From NCBI GenBank assembly GCA_947644715.1, contig CANSAP010000009.1, positions 1 to 64,000 on the forward strand: a stretch of 64,000 bases of DNA, in the 5' to 3' direction. This DNA comes from an uncultured Bacteroidales bacterium. GTDB lineage: Bacteria > Bacteroidota > Bacteroidia > Bacteroidales > Muribaculaceae. This document shows, piece after piece, positions 52,851 to 61,189 of this stretch. Numbering within the stretch: the first letter of the stretch is position 1; each line of letters begins with the position of its first letter. Both the position numbers and the translations under genes were made by a program. Below the pieces are notes generated by a model. The model was not told where the DNA came from. It did not search any database and worked only from the letters and a program-made list of their open reading frames with translations.

Positions 52851-54515
52851 TTACTTATATAGGTATCGCTTTATGGAGCGTTTCGGGGTCTTTTCAAATT
52901 CTTTTTCGACCACCTCGATAATGGCTATGCGCTCGTAGGGGGCGAGCTTGCCGTTGAGTTTCACGCGGATTTTCTCCATGAGTGCCGGAATCTTCTCGGC
53001 TTCGATGTGGCGGCTTTTGAGCGCCTCATGGTCGGGGAAGACGAGAGCCGTGAGTTTTCCTCCGCGGTCGATTACGATGCTTTCGGCCACGAAAGGCATT
53101 GCATTCAGGCGGCTTTCCAGCTCCTCGGGATATATGTTCTGGCCGGAAGCGCTGAGAATCATGGTCTTTGAGCGTCCGCGCAGGAAGATGGTGCCGTCCG
53201 GCGAGCGGGTGCCCATGTCGCCGGTGTTGAGCCAACCATCCTCGGAGAGCACTTCGGCCGTTATGTCGGGTGCTTTATAGTAGCCTGCCATTACGTTCTG
53301 TCCGCGCACGAATATCTCGCCGGGGATGCTCTGCGGGTCGGGACTCTCCACGCGGGTCTCCATGATGCGCGGCAGGGTGCGTCCGGCTGAGGAGGGGATG
53401 AAATCTTTCCAAAAAGTGTAGCTCACGAGCGGGCCGCATTCCGTCATGCCGTAGCCCACGGTGAAGGGGAATTTAATCATGCGCAGGAACTGCTCGGTCT
53501 CGGCATCCATGGCGGCGCCCCCTACAATAACCTGGCTGAACTCGCCGCCGAGTGCTTTCATCAGCTTCTGCTTCAGCTGCTTGTGGACGAGGGTTTTGAC
53601 CACGGGCATAGAAAGCAGGCGTTGCATACGCGGGGTCTTGATAACCGGCTCGATGCGCTTGCGATAGATTTTCTCGAAGACGAGGGGAACACTGAGAATC
53701 AGGTGGGGCTTGACCTCGCTCATAGCTTTGAGCAGCACAGCCGGGGTCGGGGTGCGTCCGAGCACCGTAATGTGTGAACCGGCAGCGAGGGGAGTGAGCA
53801 TATCAAAGGTGCATCCGTAGGCATGAGCCAAGGGGAGGAAGGTCAGCACGCGTGAGCGCGCCCAGTGCAGATGGCTGCTGACGCCGAACACTACGTTGCC
53901 GGCCAAGTTCCAGCCGGTCAGCATCACACCCTTGGAGAAGCCGGTGGTGCCGGAGGTGTAGTTGAGCACTATCAGGGCGTCGTTGCTGATAGGGTTATAT
54001 GCTATATCACTCGGTTTGAAGCCGTTGGGATAGGTGTCAGCAAAGCGGGCGGGGAGAGTGTCGAGAGCCGCCTGCACCTGCTTCATGTGCTTGCCGGCAA
54101 GCAGTCGGCCTGTGTCGAGCGAGAAGATGGCCTCGTTATCCTTGAGCTTGCCCAAGGGCAGGTTGTGAAAGATTGACTCGCTCACAATCAGCAGACGAGC
54201 CTCGCTGTGGCGCAGGATATGCACAATATCGTCGGGGGTGAAGTCGGGCAGGATGGGCACGACCGTGGCGCCGTATGTAATGATAGCCATAAAGGTTTCA
54301 ATCCACACGTCGGAGTCCTTGCCGCAGAGAGCCACTTTGTCGCCGGGGTTAATGCCTATCTCCTTGAATAACAGATGAGTATAAGCAATATTCTTGGCCA
54401 GATGAAGATAGCTCTTAACGCCCGGCTTGCCATACATGGAGATAGCGGGCAGATGCGCATGCCGTCGGAAACTTTTCTCAAACAGCTTTATAAAATTGTC
54501 AGGATAACGATACAT
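52851..54515 (-). CDS. Long-chain acyl-CoA synthetase (AMP-binding)
   Basis: 554 residues. The P-loop is LNYTSGTTGFSKGVMLT, the A5 motif GYGMTECGPLVSY and the hinge GWLNTGDMGTRSPDGTIFL. The last region (SASGQNIYPEELESRLNAMP, ending PKRSIKRYLYK) carries the catalytic lysine. It activates fatty acids with ATP and CoA. I chose the start at 54515; the extra 36 codons upstream are atypical, with Cys and Arg residues and no family match. It is a single-gene unit. Confidence 0.93.
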   Translation of the reverse strand: MYRYPDNFIKLFEKSFRRHAHLPAISMYGKPGVKSYLHLAKNIAYTHLLFKEIGINPGDKVALCGKDSDVWIETFMAIITYGATVVPILPDFTPDDIVHILRHSEARLLIVSESIFHNLPLGKLKDNEAIFSLDTGRLLAGKHMKQVQAALDTLPARFADTYPNGFKPSDIAYNPISNDALIVLNYTSGTTGFSKGVMLTGWNLAGNVVFGVSSHLHWARSRVLTFLPLAHAYGCTFDMLTPLAAGSHITVLGRTPTPAVLLKAMSEVKPHLILSVPLVFEKIYRKRIEPVIKTPRMQRLLSMPVVKTLVHKQLKQKLMKALGGEFSQVIVGGAAMDAETEQFLRMIKFPFTVGYGMTECGPLVSYTFWKDFIPSSAGRTLPRIMETRVESPDPQSIPGEIFVRGQNVMAGYYKAPDITAEVLSEDGWLNTGDMGTRSPDGTIFLRGRSKTMILSASGQNIYPEELESRLNAMPFVAESIVIDRGGKLTALVFPDHEALKSRHIEAEKIPALMEKIRVKLNGKLAPYERIAIIEVVEKEFEKTPKRSIKRYLYK

Positions 54516-54631
54516 AAATTCAAAGGTTGGTAAGCACGAGGGCACACGGGAATGGTAAGAGAGGAGGGAGCGAAGCGCCCTGCGTCTCATGTATAACAAG
54601 GAACCCGCCCACAAAGTTAACAAACTTACTC

Positions 54632-54678
54632 GAAAAAAGCGAATCTACCCGGGAAAACTTTGCGTTTCCCGGGTAGAT
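54632..54678 (-). terminator. Rho-independent terminator of the alcohol dehydrogenase gene
   Basis: ATCTACCCGGGAAA at 54643-54656 is the exact complement of TTTCCCGGGTAGAT at 54665-54678. On the minus strand the hairpin is followed by TCGCTTTTTTCG. It lies 21 bases after the stop codon. Confidence 0.9.
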
Positions 54679-54698
54679 TATGTAATTAAAGCGGTCGA

Positions 54699-55874
54699 TT
54701 AGCGAGCAGCTTCATAGATTTGGCGACAGTCATCCATGCTCAGAGGCACGTAGAAGCCCAGCGTGTCACCGATGTTGCCTTGCAGCGATTTTACGAGGCA
54801 ATCTATGTCAGGCTCCTTGCCGATGAGTTCACGGATGGATGTGGTCAGCCCCAGGGTGTGGTAGAAACCGCGCAGCGCTTCGATGCCGAGGCGGCAAGTC
54901 TCCTGTTCGGTTTTCCCCTCAGGGGATATGCCCATGACATTGACGGCGAACTGAAGCACCTTGTGCGGATGGCGGTCAGCCACGAATTGCATCCAGGCGG
55001 GCACCATGACGGCCAATCCGGCACCGTGAGCCACATCATACCAGGCTGACAGCTCATGCTCCAGGCGGTGGCTGCTCCAATCCTCCTCCTTGCCGGTGCC
55101 GCAGAGGCCGTTGTGAGCCAGGGTGGAAGCCCACATGATAGAGGCGCGCGCATCGTAGTCATCGGGGTATTCCTTGAGAGCCAGTGCGTTGTCCATCACA
55201 TCGCGCATGATAGCCTCGGCAATGGAGTCGGTCAAGTCGGTACCTGTGGTATTTGAAAAATAGCGCTCATAGATGTGGCAGAGCATATCGACTATGCCGC
55301 AGGCCGTCTGGAACCAGGGGAGCGACATGGTCAGCTCGGGGTTCATCACAGCGAAGCGGGGGCGGAGAATCATCGGATAGCGCACCGAGATTTTGTGGCG
55401 ACCGTCGATTTTTGTAATCACGGAGTTGCCGCTCCCTTCGGAGCCTGCGGCGGGAATTGTCAGCACTACACCCAGCGGGAGAGCGGTTGCCGGCTTGGCC
55501 TTGGCGCAGTAGAAATCCCAGAAGTCGCCGTCATAGGGCACACCGAGCGCGATGCCCTTGGCTGTATCAATCACGGAGCCGCCACCGACGGCGAGCAGGA
55601 AGTCCACCCCCTCGCGACGAGCCAGCTCAATACCCTCATAGACGCGGTCATCAGTTGGGTTTGGCGCAATCCCTTTCAACTCGCAGAAGGAGAGCCCGGC
55701 CTCGGTCAGCGACTCGCGCACCTGCGCCAGTAAGCCGGAGCGCTCAGCGCTGCTGCCGCCGCTGATAATCATTATTTTATGAGCACCGTAACGGGCGCAT
55801 AGATTGCCGGTCTGCGACTGAGTGTCGCGACCGAACACAAATTCAGTAGGCGAATAAAACGTGAAGTTTTCCAT
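54699..55874 (-). CDS. Iron-containing alcohol dehydrogenase (BdhA/YqhD-like)
   Basis: 391 residues. The nucleotide-binding loop is LLAVGGGSVIDTAKGIALG. Metal ligands are in ACGIVDMLCHIYERYF and SHRLEHELSAWYDVAHGAGLA. The sequence is closest to NADPH-dependent butanol dehydrogenases that reduce aldehydes. It is a single gene with a clear terminator; the physiological substrate is unknown. Confidence 0.94.
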   Translation of the reverse strand: MENFTFYSPTEFVFGRDTQSQTGNLCARYGAHKIMIISGGSSAERSGLLAQVRESLTEAGLSFCELKGIAPNPTDDRVYEGIELARREGVDFLLAVGGGSVIDTAKGIALGVPYDGDFWDFYCAKAKPATALPLGVVLTIPAAGSEGSGNSVITKIDGRHKISVRYPMILRPRFAVMNPELTMSLPWFQTACGIVDMLCHIYERYFSNTTGTDLTDSIAEAIMRDVMDNALALKEYPDDYDARASIMWASTLAHNGLCGTGKEEDWSSHRLEHELSAWYDVAHGAGLAVMVPAWMQFVADRHPHKVLQFAVNVMGISPEGKTEQETCRLGIEALRGFYHTLGLTTSIRELIGKEPDIDCLVKSLQGNIGDTLGFYVPLSMDDCRQIYEAAR

Positions 55875-55915
55875 ATTATATTAGTCTTGAAGAAAGTATG
55901 ATTTTAGACATACTC

Positions 55916-56254
55916 CTAGAGCATGGCAGCAATCTGTTTTTCTACGGCGGACCGTATGAAAGCGTTGATTGAAAGCCCAGCTTGCTTGGCAAGCATAGCA
56001 ACCTTCAGGTGTACCTCAGGGGTGATTCTGACATTGAGTGAGCCTGAGTAACTTTTGTGAGGCTCTTTACCTTCAGCTTCGCAAAAGGCCACATAGTCGT
56101 TGACGGCAGCGTGGAACGCACTTTTGAGTTCGCTGACGCTCTCTCCTTCAAAGTTTACGAGATCGTTTATGCCTTCTATTTTACCGAAAAAGACATTATC
56201 CTCTTCGCTAAAAGCCACCGACCCTATATAACCTTTATATTTCAATGTGTTCAT
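55916..56254 (-). CDS. HicB-family antitoxin-like protein without HicA
   Basis: 112 residues. The N-terminal HicB fold is YIGSVAFSEEDNVFFGKIEG and DLVNFEGESVSELKSAFHAA. The C-terminal ribbon-helix-helix-like part is LNVRITPEVHLKVAMLAKQA followed by GLSINAFIRSA. Normally it is paired with a small HicA toxin. None is visible here; instead a 14-codon ORF ends by overlapping its ATG. It stands where xseB often follows xseA, and xseB is absent. Confidence 0.88.
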   Translation of the reverse strand: MNTLKYKGYIGSVAFSEEDNVFFGKIEGINDLVNFEGESVSELKSAFHAAVNDYVAFCEAEGKEPHKSYSGSLNVRITPEVHLKVAMLAKQAGLSINAFIRSAVEKQIAAML

Positions 56255-56295
56255 AAGAGTTTATCCTTTTTAAGTTGGTCCAACACTTGTTTCAT
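56251..56295 (-). CDS. Mini-ORF coupled to hicB (possible leader or gene tail)
   Basis: ATG at 56295 opens a 14-residue frame, MKQVLDQLKKDKLL, whose TGA overlaps the hicB ATG. Such coupling suggests a leader peptide or the remaining end of a lost upstream gene. The length is too short for any family call. Confidence 0.3.
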   Translation of the reverse strand: MKQVLDQLKKDKLL

Positions 56296-56311
56296 CAGAT
56301 GAAACTACGCG

Positions 56312-57673
56312 TTAAGATACGATGGAGGTAATCTCGCCGGAAGAGAGTATGGAGCGTAACAGGGTTCCTTCGGGAGCCTGCGAGGGAGTACGGAGCGCGC
56401 GTCCGTCGGGGGTGAGAGTTATGCTGTAACCTCTGGCAAGCACACCCTTAGGGGAAAGCAAAGCCACTTTTTCCGTATTGTTTTGCAGTCGGACTTGCTC
56501 ACGTTGCAGTTTATTCAGGGTCGATTGGCGGAGCAACGGGATGAAGTTGTTAAGCTTGGCTGAGGCTCGGGTGATATTATTTTGGCCGACGCTTTCCACC
56601 GCTCGGGATGCTCTATCCAGCAGTTGGGATGAGCTGTCGATGCGGCCTCTGACCAACAGGGGTAGCGTAGAAGTCAACTTATCCAGCAGGGCGCGGGCGG
56701 CGTCCCGACGGTTGCGGGCGAGCATGGGGACGAGCTGCTCGAGTGAGGCGAGATGGCGGGTGTCATCGGTGAGGCGTGCCTTTACGTCGGTGGCTATTCG
56801 ACCCGCGAGGTCTATGGCTTGCGACAATGCTTGCGCGCCTTGAAGTATCAGCCATTCGGCGGCGGCTGTCGGGGTCTTGCAGCGGGTGTGGGCTATGAAG
56901 TCGAGCACGGTGTTGTCCCTCTCATGGCCGATGCCCACAATCACGGGCAGTCCGCAGTTGGCCACAGTGCGGGCCAGCTTCAGGTCGTCGAAGCCGGCGA
57001 GGTCGGTGGTGGCGCCTCCGCCGCGGATGATTACTATGCAGTCAAACAGGTCGCAATAGGATTCCACCTCCTCGATGGCGGCGCAGACGGTCGGAGCGGT
57101 GTTCACTCCCTGCACAGTGGCTTCGAAGAGCTTGGTGTAGAATTGCAGTCCGTATTGATTGCGGTGCAGCTGATTCATGAAGTCGCCATAGCCGGCAGCC
57201 CCTGCCGACGAAATTATAGCCACGCGCTGCACAGGCCAGGGCATCTCGCGCTGCTTGTTTTTCTCCAGGATACCCTCGCGGGTGAGGGTGGCGATTATTT
57301 CGGCTTGCAGGCGGGATGTGTCACGACGGTAGTCCGGGTCGAGGTCAGTTACATTGACCGATAGCCCGTATTTCTCATGGAAGCTTACTGAGCAGCGTAG
57401 CTTCACTTCATTGCCGTTGGCAAGCAAAGCATGAAACTTCTCGCCGTAGCGCATGGCCAGGGAGGAGGCTGTGCCGCGCCATAGGGTGGCACGCATGTTG
57501 GCTACCACCTGACCGGAGTTATCCTTCTGTATGATAGAGAAATATCTGTGTCCGCCACTTGGTCGCAGGTCGCTGATTTCCGCCACGACCCATTGGCTTT
57601 GCAGCTCCGGCGATGTGTTGATTGTAGAGCCGAGACGGCGGAGCAGTTCAAGAAGAGTGATAGGTTCTGCCAT
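56312..57673 (-). CDS. xseA: Exodeoxyribonuclease VII large subunit
   Basis: 453 residues. The N-terminal OB-fold (SQWVVAEISDLRPSGGHRYF) is followed by the catalytic domain with SSAGAAGYGDFMNQLHRN, IIRGGGATTDLAGFDDLKLA and GIGHERDNTVLDFIAHTRCK. A long coiled region and the end GVLARGYSITLTPDGR follow. It degrades single-stranded DNA together with XseB. The start at 57673 opens the OB-fold, two bases after the upstream gene's stop. The small subunit gene xseB is not adjacent or found in the window. Confidence 0.95.
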   Translation of the reverse strand: MAEPITLLELLRRLGSTINTSPELQSQWVVAEISDLRPSGGHRYFSIIQKDNSGQVVANMRATLWRGTASSLAMRYGEKFHALLANGNEVKLRCSVSFHEKYGLSVNVTDLDPDYRRDTSRLQAEIIATLTREGILEKNKQREMPWPVQRVAIISSAGAAGYGDFMNQLHRNQYGLQFYTKLFEATVQGVNTAPTVCAAIEEVESYCDLFDCIVIIRGGGATTDLAGFDDLKLARTVANCGLPVIVGIGHERDNTVLDFIAHTRCKTPTAAAEWLILQGAQALSQAIDLAGRIATDVKARLTDDTRHLASLEQLVPMLARNRRDAARALLDKLTSTLPLLVRGRIDSSSQLLDRASRAVESVGQNNITRASAKLNNFIPLLRQSTLNKLQREQVRLQNNTEKVALLSPKGVLARGYSITLTPDGRALRTPSQAPEGTLLRSILSSGEITSIVS

Positions 57674-57675
57674 AA

Positions 57676-59265
57676 TCAGGGAGTCGGTATCGGACGTGAG
57701 GCGGCACCGTTGGGAGTGCGCATGTGAAGGATAGAAGACAGGGTCGGGGCAAGAGAGGTTGCCTCCACCGGGGTGTCGATGCGTGCCGGGTTGAGATTGC
57801 CGGGAGCCATGATGAAAGCAGGGGTGGTTATCGCCCCGCGTCGTATGGGGGTGGTCAGCACCGGATAGGTGTGGTCCTCCACGAGGTTCCATCCGGGGGT
57901 GAGCATCAGAGTGAGTTGAGGGGCGGTGCGCGGGTCAGTGCTCAGACGCAGGCGGCGGGTAGTCTCATCTGTCGGGTTAAGGATATCGGAGAGGGTATAG
58001 ATATTGTTCACACCGCTCATTTTGAGCAGAAACTCCTTGGCTCCGCGCGAGGCGTCTTCCATATCAATCCCTTTGCTTTCAAGTAGTTTGGCTGAAATAT
58101 GGAAGCCCCCGGAGGCATAAGAGTCAACGTAGTTGCCCGGTCCGTATTTGGCTGAGAAGTAGCCGTTGAGCAGTGCTATCGCCCGCTTTGTTGAGAAGTC
58201 GCCCGAGGGGATGCGATACTTGGTGTCGGGAGCCACAGCATCATCATAGTAGCCGGTGCCGGTGATGAAAATCACGCAATTGGAAAGTCCTACGGTAGAG
58301 TCAAGCGTCTTGAAGAGCCGGCCGAGCTGTGCATCGAGACGCAGATAAGTGTCCTGCAATTCAAGCCGGTAGTCACCATCCTTGACGGCGCGGAAGGGAG
58401 CAGCCGTATATCCGAGGCAGAGCATGTCGATGGTGTCGCCGCGCCGCCCCATGTTCAGACTCTTGATGTAGTCGATAGCCAGAGTGGTCACCTCTTCATT
58501 TCCTTTCGGGGAGGCGGCAAACTGCTCATATACCTCTTTCAGGCGTGAGGGGAACGTATGTCGGAAGTCATACTGCCGTTTCTGCGCCGGGAGTCCCGGA
58601 TAGCTTTCAATGGGGAGCATCGGTTTCCACTGCATTGTGTCGATGCGTTGGGAGAGCGGCGCGCGGAAATTCCGGTTAGAGGCGGGGGTGGGGAGTTCCT
58701 TATAATAAGAGGAGGTGGCCCATCGGCCATCGGCAGTGTTGAGCCAGACGGCGCCGCTGCCGGCATGTCCGGCCATGGCCACAGCCATCTGCGGGTCGGC
58801 GGCAATAGAGTGCACGAGAGCCAGACCGGCGCCGTCAATCATCAGCTCGTCGGCGATGGTGGAGAGCTGCATACGTGCCGGCGACAATCCCACCGAAGTG
58901 TTTACCCCAACCGTGGCGGGGTCAGTGAACACCGGATTGGTGCGCAGTGCGGAGGCATCCCAGAGGTTGGCGCCGGGCACACCGTTCTCCCCGGGGCAGG
59001 CTCCGGTGAAGAGCATGGCCGTCGAGGAGACGGCATCCAGCCGCGCGGGGTCGAACTCCACATCGCGCATGTAGACTCCGTCGCGTTGCAGCCGGGCGAA
59101 GCCATCGGCGCCCATCAGCGGACGGAGGTATTCAATGTAGTCGGTGCGCAGCTGGTCAACCACGATAGCCACCACGAGCTTCGGGCGCGGGGCGGCTTTG
59201 CCTGTGTGGGCAAGCGCGCCGAGACTGCCGAGCAGCAGGCAGAGAGGAATCAGAAAGCGCCTCAT
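57676..59265 (-). CDS. Alkaline phosphatase superfamily protein with lost metal sites
   Basis: 529 residues with a signal peptide (ending GALAHTGKAA). The fold is clear: VVAIVVDQLRTDYIEYLRPL (first metal aspartate), then FTGACPGENGVPGANLWDAS and later KRAIALLNGYFSAKYGPG. The usual nucleophile block TTPGHA is SSTAMLF, the ligand motif DYVGH is TAAPFRAV, and the ADHG block is ITGTGYYDD. Three of the metal-ligand groups are therefore missing. It may be a binding protein or pseudo-phosphatase. It overlaps surE by four bases. Confidence 0.8.
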   Translation of the reverse strand: MRRFLIPLCLLLGSLGALAHTGKAAPRPKLVVAIVVDQLRTDYIEYLRPLMGADGFARLQRDGVYMRDVEFDPARLDAVSSTAMLFTGACPGENGVPGANLWDASALRTNPVFTDPATVGVNTSVGLSPARMQLSTIADELMIDGAGLALVHSIAADPQMAVAMAGHAGSGAVWLNTADGRWATSSYYKELPTPASNRNFRAPLSQRIDTMQWKPMLPIESYPGLPAQKRQYDFRHTFPSRLKEVYEQFAASPKGNEEVTTLAIDYIKSLNMGRRGDTIDMLCLGYTAAPFRAVKDGDYRLELQDTYLRLDAQLGRLFKTLDSTVGLSNCVIFITGTGYYDDAVAPDTKYRIPSGDFSTKRAIALLNGYFSAKYGPGNYVDSYASGGFHISAKLLESKGIDMEDASRGAKEFLLKMSGVNNIYTLSDILNPTDETTRRLRLSTDPRTAPQLTLMLTPGWNLVEDHTYPVLTTPIRRGAITTPAFIMAPGNLNPARIDTPVEATSLAPTLSSILHMRTPNGAASRPIPTP

Positions 59266-60110
59266 GCCTCAGTGGATTCATGGGTAAATTCCCGGCTGCA
59301 CAGGTCGCGCAGCCATCCGAAAGCCTCGCTCAGCTCTTTTTCTCTCAGTGAGGCGGGAGCGGCCAGCCCGGCTATGGGTGCAGTGCGTTCGAGCATTATG
59401 GGCACGACGCTCACACCCCCATGATGAAGCACATATTCGTCGGTGTCGGTGGCTTGAGGCTCGGCATTTTCAAAGTGGCCGGCAAGCATATAGAAGAGGT
59501 GGCCTCCCGGGTCTTTGTATTCCACATATTCGTCGCTCCAGTTTCCCTTGCATTCCCTCACGAGGTGCATTCTGACAGGGGGCTCCGGAGAGTCGGGAAT
59601 GTTGACGTTCAGGCAGATGCCTTTCGGCAGTCCATGCTCAAGCATACCGGCTACAATGGCACGCACGAAGGGGCGGCAGGCCGAGAAGTCAGCCGAATGG
59701 CTGTGGTTGGTGAGCGAGAAACCCACGGAGGGGACACCGAAGGCGCATCCCTCTTGCGCCGCGCCCATCGTGCCGCTGTAAAGAACGTTGATGGCGGCGT
59801 TGCTGCCATGGTTTATGCCGGAGACCACCAGGTCAGGCTTGCGGTCGCGCAGCACGGTGTGCCAGGCAAGCTTCACACAGTCGGTGGGGGTTCCGTTGGT
59901 GCTGTACATCTCCGCACCCTTGTACTGTCCCCAGGCTTTCAGGCGGAGCGCCCCCTTCACTGTGAGCGCCATGCTGCCGCCGGAGCGGGGGGAGTCGGGA
60001 CAGAGGCAGACGATGTGAGCCATGTCATGCAACATGTCTATGAGGCGATGCACGCCGGGGGCATCCAGCCCGTCGTCGTTGGCTATGAGTATGAGTGGTT
60101 TGTCAATCAT
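59262..60110 (-). CDS. surE: 5'/3'-nucleotidase SurE
   Basis: A 282-residue phosphatase acting on nucleoside monophosphates. The N-terminal metal site is LIANDDGLDAPGVHRL, the SxNH-type region GINHGSNAAINVLYSGTMGA, and GICLNVNIPD is present. It overlaps both neighbours by four bases, so GT2, surE and the AP-like gene form one translation-coupled chain. Confidence 0.95.
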   Translation of the reverse strand: MIDKPLILIANDDGLDAPGVHRLIDMLHDMAHIVCLCPDSPRSGGSMALTVKGALRLKAWGQYKGAEMYSTNGTPTDCVKLAWHTVLRDRKPDLVVSGINHGSNAAINVLYSGTMGAAQEGCAFGVPSVGFSLTNHSHSADFSACRPFVRAIVAGMLEHGLPKGICLNVNIPDSPEPPVRMHLVRECKGNWSDEYVEYKDPGGHLFYMLAGHFENAEPQATDTDEYVLHHGGVSVVPIMLERTAPIAGLAAPASLREKELSEAFGWLRDLCSREFTHESTEA

Positions 60111-61114
60111 GAAATATCAGATATTTTTTTGCGGCGCAGCAGATAGTGCTGCACGATTATATTCTTGTCAGCGCCCGGAAGAGAGCACATTATGTCCTTG
60201 TCAGGCAGGTTGTTATACTCCTTGCGCATCCGGGCGAAGTCTCTGTGGGCACGCACCACGGCGCGGGCGTTGGCCATGTCACCCTTGAGCAGGAACATGC
60301 CCCAGGCGAGCGTGTCCCACAGTCGGCGCACAAACAGCAGTCGCCTCCCTCGGCTCTTCGGCAGGTTCTTGTGGAGCAGCAGCAGATTGTTGCGGAAGTT
60401 CAGATAGGTTTTCTTCGGGTTCCCCTGATTGAGCGACGCGCCCCCCACATGATAGACATGCGAATCGGTGCAGCACATCACGCGGAACCCTTCGCGGCGT
60501 ATGCGCAGACAGAGGTCAATCTCCTCCATGTGGGCGAAGAATTTCTCATCGAGTCCACCCACCTTTTCATATAGGTCAGTGCGCACAAGCAACGCGGCGC
60601 CTGAGGCCCAGGCCACCTCTACGGGCCGCCCGTCATACTGCCCCTCATCCTTCTCCACGCACTCAAACAGGCGTCCGCGGCAGTAAGGATAACCCAGGCG
60701 GTCTATGTAACCACCTGCGGCGCCGGCATATTCAAATGAGTCTTTCTGCTTGTAACTCAGAATCTTGGGCATCACAGCTCCCACATCAGGATTGGCATCC
60801 ATGAAGTCAAGCAGCGGCTCCAGCCAACCTTCGGGCACCTCCACATCGGAATTGAGCAGCAGCGTCAGCGGATAGCGGGTCTGAGCTATGGCGCGGTTAT
60901 ACCCTCCGGAGAAACCGAAATTCTCACCGAGTTCCAGCAGCTTCACCTCCGGGCAGTGCTCGCGCACCCAAGCCACCGAGTCGTCGGTGCTTCCATTGTC
61001 AGCCACGATGAGATCCGCCCGCTCCGAAATAGTGTGGGCGGCACCCGAGGGGAGGAACTGCTCCAGAAGGGAGCGTCCGTTCCAGTTGAGTATTATTACA
61101 GCAGCCTGTTTCAA
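60107..61114 (-). CDS. Glycosyltransferase family 2 protein
   Basis: 335 residues with a GT-A fold. VIILNWNGRSLLEQFLPSG and VADNGSTDDSVAWV open it, the metal-binding motif is LLLNSDVEVPEGWLEPLLDF, and the acceptor-side motif is KFFAHMEEIDLCLRIRREG. The end has a basic, partly hydrophobic tail (WDTLAWGMFLLKG). It resembles rhamnosyl/galactofuranosyl-type transferases, but the sugar cannot be told. It follows secA after the hairpin at 61141-61172. Confidence 0.92.
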   Translation of the reverse strand: MKQAAVIILNWNGRSLLEQFLPSGAAHTISERADLIVADNGSTDDSVAWVREHCPEVKLLELGENFGFSGGYNRAIAQTRYPLTLLLNSDVEVPEGWLEPLLDFMDANPDVGAVMPKILSYKQKDSFEYAGAAGGYIDRLGYPYCRGRLFECVEKDEGQYDGRPVEVAWASGAALLVRTDLYEKVGGLDEKFFAHMEEIDLCLRIRREGFRVMCCTDSHVYHVGGASLNQGNPKKTYLNFRNNLLLLHKNLPKSRGRRLLFVRRLWDTLAWGMFLLKGDMANARAVVRAHRDFARMRKEYNNLPDKDIMCSLPGADKNIIVQHYLLRRKKISDIS

Positions 61115-61140
61115 CTTAAGAGCTTGTGTTTAATGAGGAC

Positions 61141-61172
61141 GCGGGGACGGAGCGCATCACGCCCGCCCCCGC
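61141..61172 (-). terminator. GC-rich hairpin after secA
   Basis: GCGGGGACGG at 61141-61150 pairs with CCGCCCCCGC at 61163-61172 (one mismatch), 18 bases beyond the secA stop. No T-run follows, so it may end secA only partially and permit read-through into the GT2 gene. Confidence 0.5.
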
Positions 61173-61189
61173 GCATGTGTTTTTTCTAA

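Noticed and set aside
50624..55874. Integrated element or genomic island around the porin and dehydrogenase
   Set aside because: Base composition and gene types match the core regions and no integrase, attachment site or tRNA boundary is present.
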